Assembly: GCF_002251855.1 (NCBI RefSeq)
Contig: NZ_NOXW01000020.1
Coordinates: 782,007 to 846,006, forward strand
Length of the DNA: 64,000 nucleotides
DNA from: Rhodoferax sp. TH121
GTDB taxonomy: Bacteria > Pseudomonadota > Gammaproteobacteria > Burkholderiales > Burkholderiaceae_C
Direction: 5' to 3'
The position numbers and the translations under genes were made by a program. Shown here in pieces: positions 58,450 to 64,000 of the stretch (position 1 is its first letter; each line of letters starts with the position of its first letter). The notes under the pieces were generated by a model. It made no database searches. It was not told the DNA's origin and was given only the letters and a program-made list of their open reading frames with translations.

Positions 58450-58964
58450 CGGCTCTCCTCACGTAGACCTGTAGCTTTGCGCTTTGAAATGGCGATTGAC
58501 AGCCCAACCCAGGCGACCATGGCGCAGACAATGAATACGTCTGCCAAGTTAAACGCTGGCCAGTGGAGCGATCTCCAGTGGACATCCAGAAAATCGACGA
58601 CGGCGCCTGTCTGGACACGATCAATCAAGTTCCCACCACCACCGGCGGCGACTCCAGCACCTATCCAACGTTCAGCGGGGTCGATTTTTTTGAGTAGACA
58701 TAGCACCGTTATTGGCACCACCACCAGGACACTGAGAGAGATGAAAAACCAACGCTGCCAGCCACCTGCATCGGCAAGGATGGAAAACGCCGCCCCGGTA
58801 TTGAGAAGGTGCACGAAGTTAAACCACGAGGTGACTTCAATCGAGCCCCCCAAAGGGATGATTGAAGCAAAGAAAACTTTGGTGATTTGATCCAACAAGA
58901 TCAACGCCAACACCACAGCTATCCAGACCCAACGCGGATATACGCGCCAAAAAGCTTGCGCCAC
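58446..58964 (-). CDS. lspA: Lipoprotein signal peptidase (signal peptidase II)
   Basis: A 172-aa inner-membrane aspartic protease with four helices. Catalytic motifs are GGGGNLIDRVQTGAVVDFLD (first Asp) and NLADVFIVCA (second Asp), preceded by LDQITKV and LNTGAAFSIL. The GTG at 58964 is chosen because GGAGGAG lies 6 bp upstream; the earlier TTG contains that ribosome site. A chromosomal lspA is presumably present elsewhere, so this is an extra copy. The lead-resistance operon gene pbrC also encodes such an enzyme. Two lipoproteins of this element (TlpA-like and Sco) are likely substrates. Confidence 0.93.
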   Translation of the reverse strand: MAQAFWRVYPRWVWIAVVLALILLDQITKVFFASIIPLGGSIEVTSWFNFVHLLNTGAAFSILADAGGWQRWFFISLSVLVVVPITVLCLLKKIDPAERWIGAGVAAGGGGNLIDRVQTGAVVDFLDVHWRSLHWPAFNLADVFIVCAMVAWVGLSIAISKRKATGLREESR

Positions 58965-59047
58965 AAACAACTCCTCCAACAGGCTTCAATCACAATCGGC
59001 GAAATCGCCAGATCAAGAATCCAGGGGAAGAAAAGTTACGGTACGCG

Positions 59048-59102
59048 GACCGGCAAGGCGCCGGTCAATGCTTCAACTGAAACGCCCCTGGTTAAACCAG
59101 GG
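59048..59102 (-). promoter_or_regulatory. Two hairpins between the CzcI-like gene and lspA
   Basis: GACCGGC-aaggc-GCCGGTC (59048-59066) and CCCTGGTT-a-AACCAGGG (59086-59102), the latter containing the stop codon of the CzcI-like gene. Neither is followed by a T-run on the minus strand, so they may attenuate or process the transcript between the two genes. Confidence 0.5.
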
Positions 59103-59445
59103 AAACCCATTGCGGGCGTTCGGGTAAGTCTTGGTAGCGGGCCAAATACAAAGTGGCTTTGACAACGATCCGCACGGGTTCTGCAATCAGTCGCAAAGTT
59201 TGCGACGAGCTTTGAAACGCCACGGAACAATTCGCATGGCAAACGCCGCAGTCGTTTTCAAGAGATCCAACTTCTGAGGAAACAACACCATCATCATCCG
59301 AGAGGGAACCGGCGTGTTTGTGAGTGTGATGACCAATGTGTCGGATTGAAGACTTGCTCTCGTGCTGGCAATAGGTACTCACTGCAGCCCATGTCAGCTG
59401 CAAGGGCAAAAGCACCAATAGAAAGACCAGAAGCCAGCGTCGCAT
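59092..59445 (-). CDS. czcI: CzcI-like secreted metal-response protein
   Basis: A 117-aa protein with signal peptide MRRWLLVFLLVLLPLQLTWA. A Cys/His-rich segment follows: YCQHESKSSIRHIGHHTHKH and DCGVCHANC. The closing motif is RPQWVSL. This is the pattern of CzcI, the small periplasmic protein that precedes czcCBA in cobalt-zinc-cadmium operons. No czcCBA genes are present in this window, so it is an orphan, placed upstream of lspA on the same strand. Its function is regulatory or metal-binding in the literature but not settled. Confidence 0.78.
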   Translation of the reverse strand: MRRWLLVFLLVLLPLQLTWAAVSTYCQHESKSSIRHIGHHTHKHAGSLSDDDGVVSSEVGSLENDCGVCHANCSVAFQSSSQTLRLIAEPVRIVVKATLYLARYQDLPERPQWVSLV

Positions 59446-59475
59446 GCCAGCGAGTTTAGCAGCTACCCCAAGAGA

Positions 59476-59931
59476 TCAATTGGTGAACTTGAATTTCATC
59501 GCATCCAACTGAAACTCATCTGCGTTGAGACCAACAAACGAAGCAGAATATTTCTTGCCAGTCGTCGTTTCAAAGACATCCATGGGGATGTACTCGGTAT
59601 GCGGCTCACGTCCGGACCAAACCACGCCAACCTGATCCATTTTCCAGGTGTCGGTCCCGTTGACATGTCCAGGGGTAAGAATGTGCACAGACTTCAAATG
59701 GATACCGCTTTCCGGCCCCATGTTGATCAGTTGTTCCACTCCACTGAAATCTGCAAATAGCATGGTGCGACCGCAGGCGAACTCCTCATCTCCAGGTGCT
59801 TCAAACTGCTCGAAGTAAGCCAGAAACCACGTTTGCTGCAAGGCAAGCTCAGCAGCGGTCCATACAGTCTCGTCGCGTTCACAGAACAAGTTTGAAACAG
59901 GGGAGCGAAATGCGGCGCGAGTGAGGAACAT
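59476..59931 (-). CDS. Hypothetical protein divergent from an XRE regulator
   Basis: A 151-aa soluble protein with no signal peptide or membrane segment and no recognised motif. Aromatic-rich stretches (TWFLAYFEQFEAPGDEEFAC, GVVWSGREPHTEYIPMDVFE) and a predicted mostly beta C-terminal half (KKYSASFVGLNADEFQLDAM) suggest a compact beta-rich fold. It lies upstream of the CzcI-like gene on the same strand. It is divergent from the helix-turn-helix gene at 59997 across a 65-bp region containing a symmetric operator-like element. Unknown function. Confidence 0.7.
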   Translation of the reverse strand: MFLTRAAFRSPVSNLFCERDETVWTAAELALQQTWFLAYFEQFEAPGDEEFACGRTMLFADFSGVEQLINMGPESGIHLKSVHILTPGHVNGTDTWKMDQVGVVWSGREPHTEYIPMDVFETTTGKKYSASFVGLNADEFQLDAMKFKFTN

Positions 59932-59943
59932 ATGAACTCAAAA

Positions 59944-59976
59944 TGAACACTATAGATTGTAGCTCTATAGAGTTCA
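59944..59976. promoter_or_regulatory. Symmetric operator-like element between divergent genes
   Basis: Arms TGAACACTATAG and CTATAGAGTTCA match at 11 of 12 positions and are separated by 9 bp; CTATAG also occurs as a direct repeat. It fills most of the 65-bp region between the hypothetical gene and the XRE regulator and is the obvious binding site for the latter. Confidence 0.65.
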
Positions 59977-59996
59977 TTGCTAATTAATCGGAGTGC

Positions 59997-60296
59997 ATGT
60001 CAAATGCCAACAGACCTCGAAATAACTTCGCAACTGCACTTCGCGCCATTCGTCGCTCAAAGGGGTTGAGCCAAGAGTCTTTCGGCCTTGTTTCAAGTCG
60101 GACCTATGTCAGCACCCTGGAGAGGAACATCCAATCGCCAACGCTGAACAAGGTGGATGCTCTGGCGGAAGTCATGGGAGTTCACCCCCTGACGCTGCTT
60201 GCCATGTCCTACCTTCGTAAATCAGACACATCTTCTGTGGACAAACTCTTGGCACAGGTTTCTGCTCAGCTATCAGAGCTGGAAAAAAAGCCTTGA
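59997..60296 (+). CDS. XRE-family helix-turn-helix regulator
   Basis: A 99-aa DNA-binding protein consisting of one Cro/C1-type helix-turn-helix (about residues 10-65: FATALRAIRRSKGLSQESFG, RTYVSTLERNIQSPTLNKVD) and a short helical tail. The size and fold resemble controller proteins that repress a divergent promoter. ATG 59997 follows CGGAG. It probably autoregulates through the inverted repeat just upstream and controls the hypothetical gene at 59476. Confidence 0.85.
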   Translation: MSNANRPRNNFATALRAIRRSKGLSQESFGLVSSRTYVSTLERNIQSPTLNKVDALAEVMGVHPLTLLAMSYLRKSDTSSVDKLLAQVSAQLSELEKKP

Positions 60297-60309
60297 AAAG
60301 GCCTGGCAG

Positions 60310-60328
60310 ATCCCTGATAGATAGGGAT
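60310..60328 (+). other. Small hairpin after the XRE gene
   Basis: ATCCCT-gatagat-AGGGAT followed by TT, 13 bp past the XRE stop. The stem is short; a weak terminator at best. Confidence 0.35.
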
Positions 60329-60384
60329 TTAAACCTAAGCCAGTCTGGATAGACTTGGATGCATCACCAATTCGATGCGCCACC

Positions 60385-60879
60385 ATGCTCTATTCAAGCC
60401 CAGGCAAAGGGGCAGTTTCAGCCGTACAGATTCTCTTCCTGGATTTCGACGGGGTAATGCACCCTGAGTTTTGCCATGAGTCCAAGCATTTTGTGCATCA
60501 GGACAACTTTGAAACCGTCATGCGTGCAGCGCCCCATGTTGATCTGGTGATTTCCAGCACGTGGCGCCACAAACGTTCCTTGGATGAACTCAAGGCATTG
60601 TTTACCGCAGATGTGAGGGCTCGGATTGTTGGCGCTACGCCGCTTTATGCGCAACTGGATGAAGTTCCAGATACTCTGCAGGGTTACGAACGAGAGGCTG
60701 AGTGCAGAGCTTGGCTACGGCAGCATGGACGCGCTGCGCAGGAGTGGCTTGCCGTGGACGATCGGTCCTGGAATTTCCGACCATTCAACCCTAATGTTTT
60801 CCTGGTAGACGGAGAAGTGGGGTTGGATGCTGACTCCGCTGCGAAACTTGCAGCCCGCATCCATGGTGCAGTGGCGTGA
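60385..60879 (+). CDS. HAD-superfamily hydrolase-like protein (HAD domain of the Swiss-army-knife type)
   Basis: A 164-aa protein. The first HAD motif is LFLDFDGVMHP (catalytic D20 and D22), the second ISSTWRH, and the last acidic motif VDDRSWNF followed by VFLVDGEVGLD. There is no cap domain of usual size. It matches the small stand-alone HAD proteins related to the HAD domain of RNA-repair fusion proteins; substrates are unknown. ATG 60385 is chosen; an in-frame TTG at 60355 is a weaker option. Located 54 bp upstream of the tyrosine recombinase, possibly in the same transcript. Confidence 0.82.
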   Translation: MLYSSPGKGAVSAVQILFLDFDGVMHPEFCHESKHFVHQDNFETVMRAAPHVDLVISSTWRHKRSLDELKALFTADVRARIVGATPLYAQLDEVPDTLQGYEREAECRAWLRQHGRAAQEWLAVDDRSWNFRPFNPNVFLVDGEVGLDADSAAKLAARIHGAVA

Positions 60880-60933
60880 TGATTGCCGTCATGGTCACAC
60901 CAATGTTTTTTCAAAGCACCACCGGCTGATGCC

Positions 60934-61890
60934 ATGAGCACTGTTGACGACTATCTCAAAGCCGCAGAGCGCAAAAATACGCTGCTTAGCTACGCCTCGG
61001 CGATCCGGCATTTTGAGGAGGAATGGAAGGGACTACTGCCAGCCAGTAGCGACGCCATTGCCCGCTACTTGGCGACCTACGCGCCGACGCTTTCCGGAAA
61101 CACGCTGCGCCACCGATTGGCGGCGCTATCGCGCTGGCACCTCGATCAGGGATTCGCCGATCCGACCAAATCCACCACGATTCGGCAGTTGCTCAAGGGA
61201 ATCCGGACCGTGCACAACACCCCGGAACATCGGGCGCGGCCGCTCGATCTGGAGGTTTTGGAGCGGGTGGACCGTTGGCTAACCGAAAGCATAGAACGAT
61301 CCCAGCGTCAGGGTGATCACGCCTCAACGCTGAGATTCACTCGTGACCGAAGCCTAATCTTGCTGGGATTTTGGCGGGGATTCCGGTCTGAGGAGCTGGC
61401 CCGCCTCACTGTTGAGAACGTCCAAATCGTGTCCACAGAGGGTATGACCTGCTATCTGGATCGCAGCAAGGGGGACCGCCAGGCACTGGGCAAGACGTAC
61501 AAGTGCCCATCCTTGTCCAAGCTATGCCCCGTCACGGCATTTGCCCAATGGGTCGCGCTGGCCAAGCTGGACCATGGTCCGGTGTACAGAGGTGTTGATC
61601 GGTGGGGCCACTTGTCCAGCAAGGCCATGCATCCCAACAGCTTGATCCCTCTGCTGCGCAACATGCTTTCTCTGGCAGGTGTGCAGCAAGTGAAGGAGTA
61701 CAGCAGTCACTCTTTGAGGCGTGGCTTTGCGGGTTGGGCCAACGCCAGTGGCTGGGATATCAAGGAATTGATGGAGTATGTTGGCTGGACGGATATCAAG
61801 TCTGCCATGCGCTATCTGGACACTCCCGATGCCGAGTTGCAAAGCCGGTTTGAGCAGGGACTAGAAAAGGGCAACTCCAAGAATGAGTAG
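60934..61890 (+). CDS. tnpS: Tyrosine recombinase, probable TnpS cointegrate resolvase
   Basis: A 318-aa phage-integrase-family recombinase. An N-terminal SAM-like core-binding domain (about residues 1-95) precedes the catalytic domain with R151 (RGFRSEELARL), K179 (DRSKGD), H259-x2-R262 (SSHSLRRGFAGWAN), W285 in place of the second His (YVGWTDIKS) and nucleophile Y294 (AMRYLD). The size fits TnpS of Tn4651-like transposons, which resolves cointegrates with TnpT. The TnpT-like gene is at the other end of the element and points the opposite way. It overlaps the next gene by 8 bp. A general XerD-like or integron-unrelated integrase is the alternative. Confidence 0.88.
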   Translation: MSTVDDYLKAAERKNTLLSYASAIRHFEEEWKGLLPASSDAIARYLATYAPTLSGNTLRHRLAALSRWHLDQGFADPTKSTTIRQLLKGIRTVHNTPEHRARPLDLEVLERVDRWLTESIERSQRQGDHASTLRFTRDRSLILLGFWRGFRSEELARLTVENVQIVSTEGMTCYLDRSKGDRQALGKTYKCPSLSKLCPVTAFAQWVALAKLDHGPVYRGVDRWGHLSSKAMHPNSLIPLLRNMLSLAGVQQVKEYSSHSLRRGFAGWANASGWDIKELMEYVGWTDIKSAMRYLDTPDAELQSRFEQGLEKGNSKNE

Positions 61891-63082
61891 AAAAATATCC
61901 GCAAAGTTACTTGAGCAGATCTATCAAGCGCTTTCTGAAAAGAATGGCCGCTTTGGTGACCTTGCCCAATACGCGCCTCTCGATGACACCATCATTGCGC
62001 GCGGGTGGGTCTACAACATTGAGTTGGAGGATTTGCTTCTTGCAACGGATTCGCGGGTCGCCCATCTCGATCTGAATCGGTTGACGGAGTACCTTGAGAT
62101 CCCGTGGCGCACGGTTTACAAACGTCCAAGGTACCTTTCGGCCGGTGCGGTGGCAACCAATGCGCTCACCCTGGCCGATGCAGCATGCCTGTTTGTCCGG
62201 ATGGAAGAAATGGGCTTTGACAGTCATCCCGACCGCCTGGTAGAGCACGGACTTCGTGCTCAAAAGGACTTGTCGCACATCACGGACAGCGAATGGGCCT
62301 TGTTGTCCTACCCGAAGCGGCGCCTGAAGGAAGAGTTTTCTGCCCGTTCTGATGAGCAGAACGATGACGGTGAATGGATACCCCGCAACTGGAAAGACGC
62401 CGTGGGACGCCGGATCGAATTCACCTTGATGGGGAAGCAGCCACACTTGTTGACAGTCATAGGGCCGAAGTACCGAAGGCCTGCGCCACAGGTAAGTACC
62501 GTCTGTCCAACCTGTGGATGCCGCTATACCAAGGGTGACCCAGAAGGTGCACTGTTCCACCGGTCAGAACATGCTCGGGTCATGCGGTTCATGAACCCTC
62601 GGCCGCTTGCCGCCTTCGGAACCAGACTTGAGAAGCATGCCGATCCAGAACTGGTGATTGGCGATTCACCCATATGGATGCACCGGGAAGTCCATCAACG
62701 TGCACTCCAGTTCAAACGTGAGTTTCAGTACGATTTCCTTCAATGGGAAGGCTCCCTGAGAAAAAAGAACCTGCGCCAGGAAAGCCATGGCTACCTGCTC
62801 GCCGATCACACACACACGTATGGACCGGGTGCGGCCGTAGGCGCCTGCGCCTTTTGGCATGAAGGTGACAAGTGGCGGATGCGATGGATATGGGTGTGCC
62901 CATCCATGCGTCGTTCAGGCGTTCTGGCCAGGCGTTGGGCAGAGTTTCTGCAGCGGTACGGTGATTTTGAAATCGACACACCGTTGTCGGATGCCATGGC
63001 CGCGTTTGTGAACAAGCACGGGACTGCGAAGCAAAAGCAGTATTTGCAGGCCCAGCCACCGACCGAATCCTCTGACCTGTAG
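61883..63082 (+). CDS. Protein with Eco1/ESCO-like zinc finger and GNAT-like C-terminus (cohesin-acetyltransferase-like)
   Basis: A 399-aa protein whose start overlaps the recombinase gene by 8 bp, so the two are translationally coupled. Residues 1-200 form an unrecognised N-terminal region. Residues 205-235 contain a C2H2 zinc finger, C208-x2-C211-x14-H226-x3-H230 (CPTCGCRYTKGDPEG, then HRSEHARV), matching the finger that precedes the acetyltransferase domain of eukaryotic Eco1/ESCO. At 317-350 a GNAT-like segment follows: GAAVGACAFW, then WRMRWIWVCPSMRRSGVLAR, resembling the RIWV...MRR...IASR acetyl-CoA loop of ESCO1. The order and spacing of finger and GNAT are those of ESCO proteins. The similarity was seen by eye and not tested by search. 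Function in a transposon is unknown. Confidence 0.78.
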   Translation: MSRKISAKLLEQIYQALSEKNGRFGDLAQYAPLDDTIIARGWVYNIELEDLLLATDSRVAHLDLNRLTEYLEIPWRTVYKRPRYLSAGAVATNALTLADAACLFVRMEEMGFDSHPDRLVEHGLRAQKDLSHITDSEWALLSYPKRRLKEEFSARSDEQNDDGEWIPRNWKDAVGRRIEFTLMGKQPHLLTVIGPKYRRPAPQVSTVCPTCGCRYTKGDPEGALFHRSEHARVMRFMNPRPLAAFGTRLEKHADPELVIGDSPIWMHREVHQRALQFKREFQYDFLQWEGSLRKKNLRQESHGYLLADHTHTYGPGAAVGACAFWHEGDKWRMRWIWVCPSMRRSGVLARRWAEFLQRYGDFEIDTPLSDAMAAFVNKHGTAKQKQYLQAQPPTESSDL

Positions 63083-63092
63083 CCAATCCAAT

Positions 63093-63857
63093 ATGCAGCT
63101 TCCACCAGCGCCCAGCCAAGAAGAAATCGTCACCAAGTTCAATCTGGAGATTCTGAAATCCCCCGCGGACCTAGTTGTCAGAAACGGCGATATCGCGATG
63201 ACCAAGAGTGGCGATCTGATGCTGAATGACGAGCATTACAGCGCTATGCGTCGGTTTGTCAGTACATGGCGCTTCAACGCGCCCATGCTCAAATCACTTT
63301 TTGACCTAACCATGGCCGTGAGTTTGCGATCCAAAGATCTGAAAAGAAGCCTGGATCAAGTTGCCGACCATCACCTAGGTTCAAATCACAAACCTTTTCC
63401 ACCTGGTTCAACCGCTTTCTCGCGCCGGCTTGCGTTGAATGAGGAAATCGCAGCAAATATGTTGGGTTCTGATTCCTGTGCCGGCGCAATTCTGCTGAAC
63501 TTGACGGGTTTTCTCCAGGCTTTGAGAGACGACATCAATACAGCACGCCTCGATTGGGAGGGCACTGCGCCGTTGATCCATGGGCATTCGGTGGGAGCTG
63601 TTCTTGCGGCGGCTTCAAACTACTTTCGGCATTGGGACGAGTGGAGAAAGACATCGCCACCCACGACAAGACAGGCGACTTCGATAGATGTCCTGAACGC
63701 AGTTTTGGACAGTGCCGGTTTGAAGCAGAGCACACAGCGACTCTTGGGGGTCGAGGGGATATGCACAAAAATCTTGGATGTACTTAGCGAGGGTGATTTC
63801 GACAAACTATCTGAGAGGGTCTTCGCATTCGCCAATGGGTTGAAGCCCGGTCCATAG
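63093..63857 (+). CDS. Hypothetical protein next to the right transposon end
   Basis: A 254-aa protein starting 10 bp after the Eco1-like gene, so it is the third member of the recombinase operon. No signal peptide, no clear membrane segment and no recognised domain. It is predicted mostly helical, with RRFVSTWRFNAPMLKSLFDL, FSRRLALNEEIAANMLGSDS and LGVEGICTKILDVLSEGDFD as salient stretches. It ends 47 bp before the right terminal repeat. Its linkage suggests a role in recombination, transposition or element maintenance, which is inference. Confidence 0.75.
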   Translation: MQLPPAPSQEEIVTKFNLEILKSPADLVVRNGDIAMTKSGDLMLNDEHYSAMRRFVSTWRFNAPMLKSLFDLTMAVSLRSKDLKRSLDQVADHHLGSNHKPFPPGSTAFSRRLALNEEIAANMLGSDSCAGAILLNLTGFLQALRDDINTARLDWEGTAPLIHGHSVGAVLAAASNYFRHWDEWRKTSPPTTRQATSIDVLNAVLDSAGLKQSTQRLLGVEGICTKILDVLSEGDFDKLSERVFAFANGLKPGP

Positions 63858-63904
63858 GCTGATGTCGAGTGGTCCCAGCGAAACGCTAGGGTTTACCCGC
63901 GCTC

Positions 63905-63942
63905 CAAAGCGCTACAAATAGCACCTAAACCGAGATCACCCC
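63905..63942 (-). repeat. Right terminal inverted repeat (IRR, 38 bp)
   Basis: Reading inward on the minus strand it begins GGGGTGATCTCGGTTTAGGT and matches IRL at 31 of 38 positions. Just inside (63890-63899) is GGGTTTACCC, the mirror copy of the GGGTAAACCC block inside the left end. Confidence 0.93.
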
Positions 63943-63947
63943 TGGTC
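63943..63947. repeat. Target-site duplication, right copy (TGGTC)
   Basis: Identical to 29900-29904. Removing the transposon and one copy restores a continuous hairpin and T-run sequence (see terminator entry). Confidence 0.92.
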
Positions 63948-63965
63948 GCACAGACCGCTTTTTTT
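63944..63965 (+). terminator. Displaced terminator of the L-fucose operon
   Basis: GGTC-gcaca-GACC-GC followed by seven T. Joined to the sequence left of the transposon (ending TTTTGCTGGTC) it forms a GC-T-GGTC/GACC-GC stem and a T-run just after the mutarotase stop, i.e. a Rho-independent terminator. The remaining bases to the window end (63966-64000) show no feature. Confidence 0.65.
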
Positions 63966-64000
63966 GAACACCCACTCCCCCAGCCCCTCGCCCCGTCGCC

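Larger units (their letters stand above)
29905..63942. mobile_element. 34-kb Tn3-family transposon carrying copper/cadmium resistance
   Basis: Complete element of 34,038 bp bounded by 38-bp inverted repeats beginning GGGG and by the 5-bp duplication TGGTC. Contents in order: tnpA, TnpT-like gene, CusRS-like regulators, copper oxidase/cupredoxin/CusF/DUF411/CopA/CusCBA, a second metal block (His-tailed EamA, CadR, CadA), thiol and copper-chaperone genes with LspA, CzcI-like gene, XRE and HAD genes, tyrosine recombinase, Eco1-like gene and an unknown gene. By eye its genes are less GC-rich and less uniform in codon use than the flanking chromosome. The intact ends and duplication indicate a single transposition of the whole unit. 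Confidence 0.93.

Noticed and set aside
60883..60933. Longer recombinase start (TTG 60883)
   Set aside because: Would add 17 residues without similarity to recombinases; the ATG at 60934 gives a normal N-terminal core-binding domain.

Overview
The window is a high-GC proteobacterial chromosome segment. Closely packed genes with many ATGA stop/start overlaps, the gene families present and the style of the short intergenic repeats suggest a betaproteobacterium of the Comamonadaceae type (Rhodoferax, Polaromonas or Acidovorax-like). This is inferred from gene content only; there is no rRNA gene to confirm it. No tRNA, rRNA or CRISPR array was recognised.

Region 1 (1-29.9 kb) is host chromosome. 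It opens with the 3' end of phosphoglucomutase and a glycogen operon (glgC-glgA-glgP). Next come housekeeping genes on the minus strand (DUF1294, YebC, acyltransferase-3, class III CoA-transferase-like protein, flavodoxin) and the plus strand (DEDD exonuclease, MOSC protein, EamA exporter). A two-component system is translationally coupled to an ABC importer with a fused double permease and two different ATPase genes. Its binding protein looks more like a sugar-phosphate (AfuA-type) than a ferric-iron binder. An IclR regulator then diverges from a complete non-phosphorylative L-fucose operon: ABC importer, mutarotase, L-fucose dehydrogenase, lactonase, L-fuconate dehydratase, 2-keto-3-deoxy-L-fuconate dehydrogenase and a diketo-acid hydrolase. 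At least four copies of a 60-80 bp intergenic repeat are scattered through this half.

Region 2 (29905-63942) is one 34,038-bp Tn3-family transposon. Both 38-bp terminal inverted repeats (31/38 identical) and an exact 5-bp target duplication (TGGTC) are visible. It landed 7 bp after the last fucose gene, inside the stem of that operon's apparent terminator. The left end carries tnpA (DDE residues D669/D745/E875, with the Tn3 spacing) and a KfrA/TnpT-like coiled-coil DNA-binding protein. The right end carries a TnpS-like tyrosine recombinase. The two recombination genes point away from each other with about 26 kb of cargo between them.

The cargo is mainly metal resistance. The copper part comprises a CusRS-like sensor pair with a perfect palindromic operator, a TolC-like protein, multicopper oxidase, CopI-like cupredoxin, CusF, DUF411 protein, CopA ATPase and CusCBA efflux (CusB carries a C-terminal CusF domain). 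A second part has a histidine-tailed EamA transporter, CadR and a CadA ATPase. A third is a periplasmic thiol/copper module: TlpA-like lipoprotein, DUF3703, PCuAC, L,D-transpeptidase, Sco lipoprotein, DsbA-like, DsbB-like, LspA and CzcI-like proteins.

The least explained part is the right end (59.5-63.9 kb). It holds an unknown protein divergent from an XRE regulator, a HAD protein, the tyrosine recombinase, an overlapping gene for a 399-aa protein whose zinc finger and C-terminal motif resemble the eukaryotic cohesin acetyltransferase Eco1/ESCO, and a 254-aa protein of unknown function. I consider the Eco1-like gene coupled to a transposon recombinase the most novel item here.
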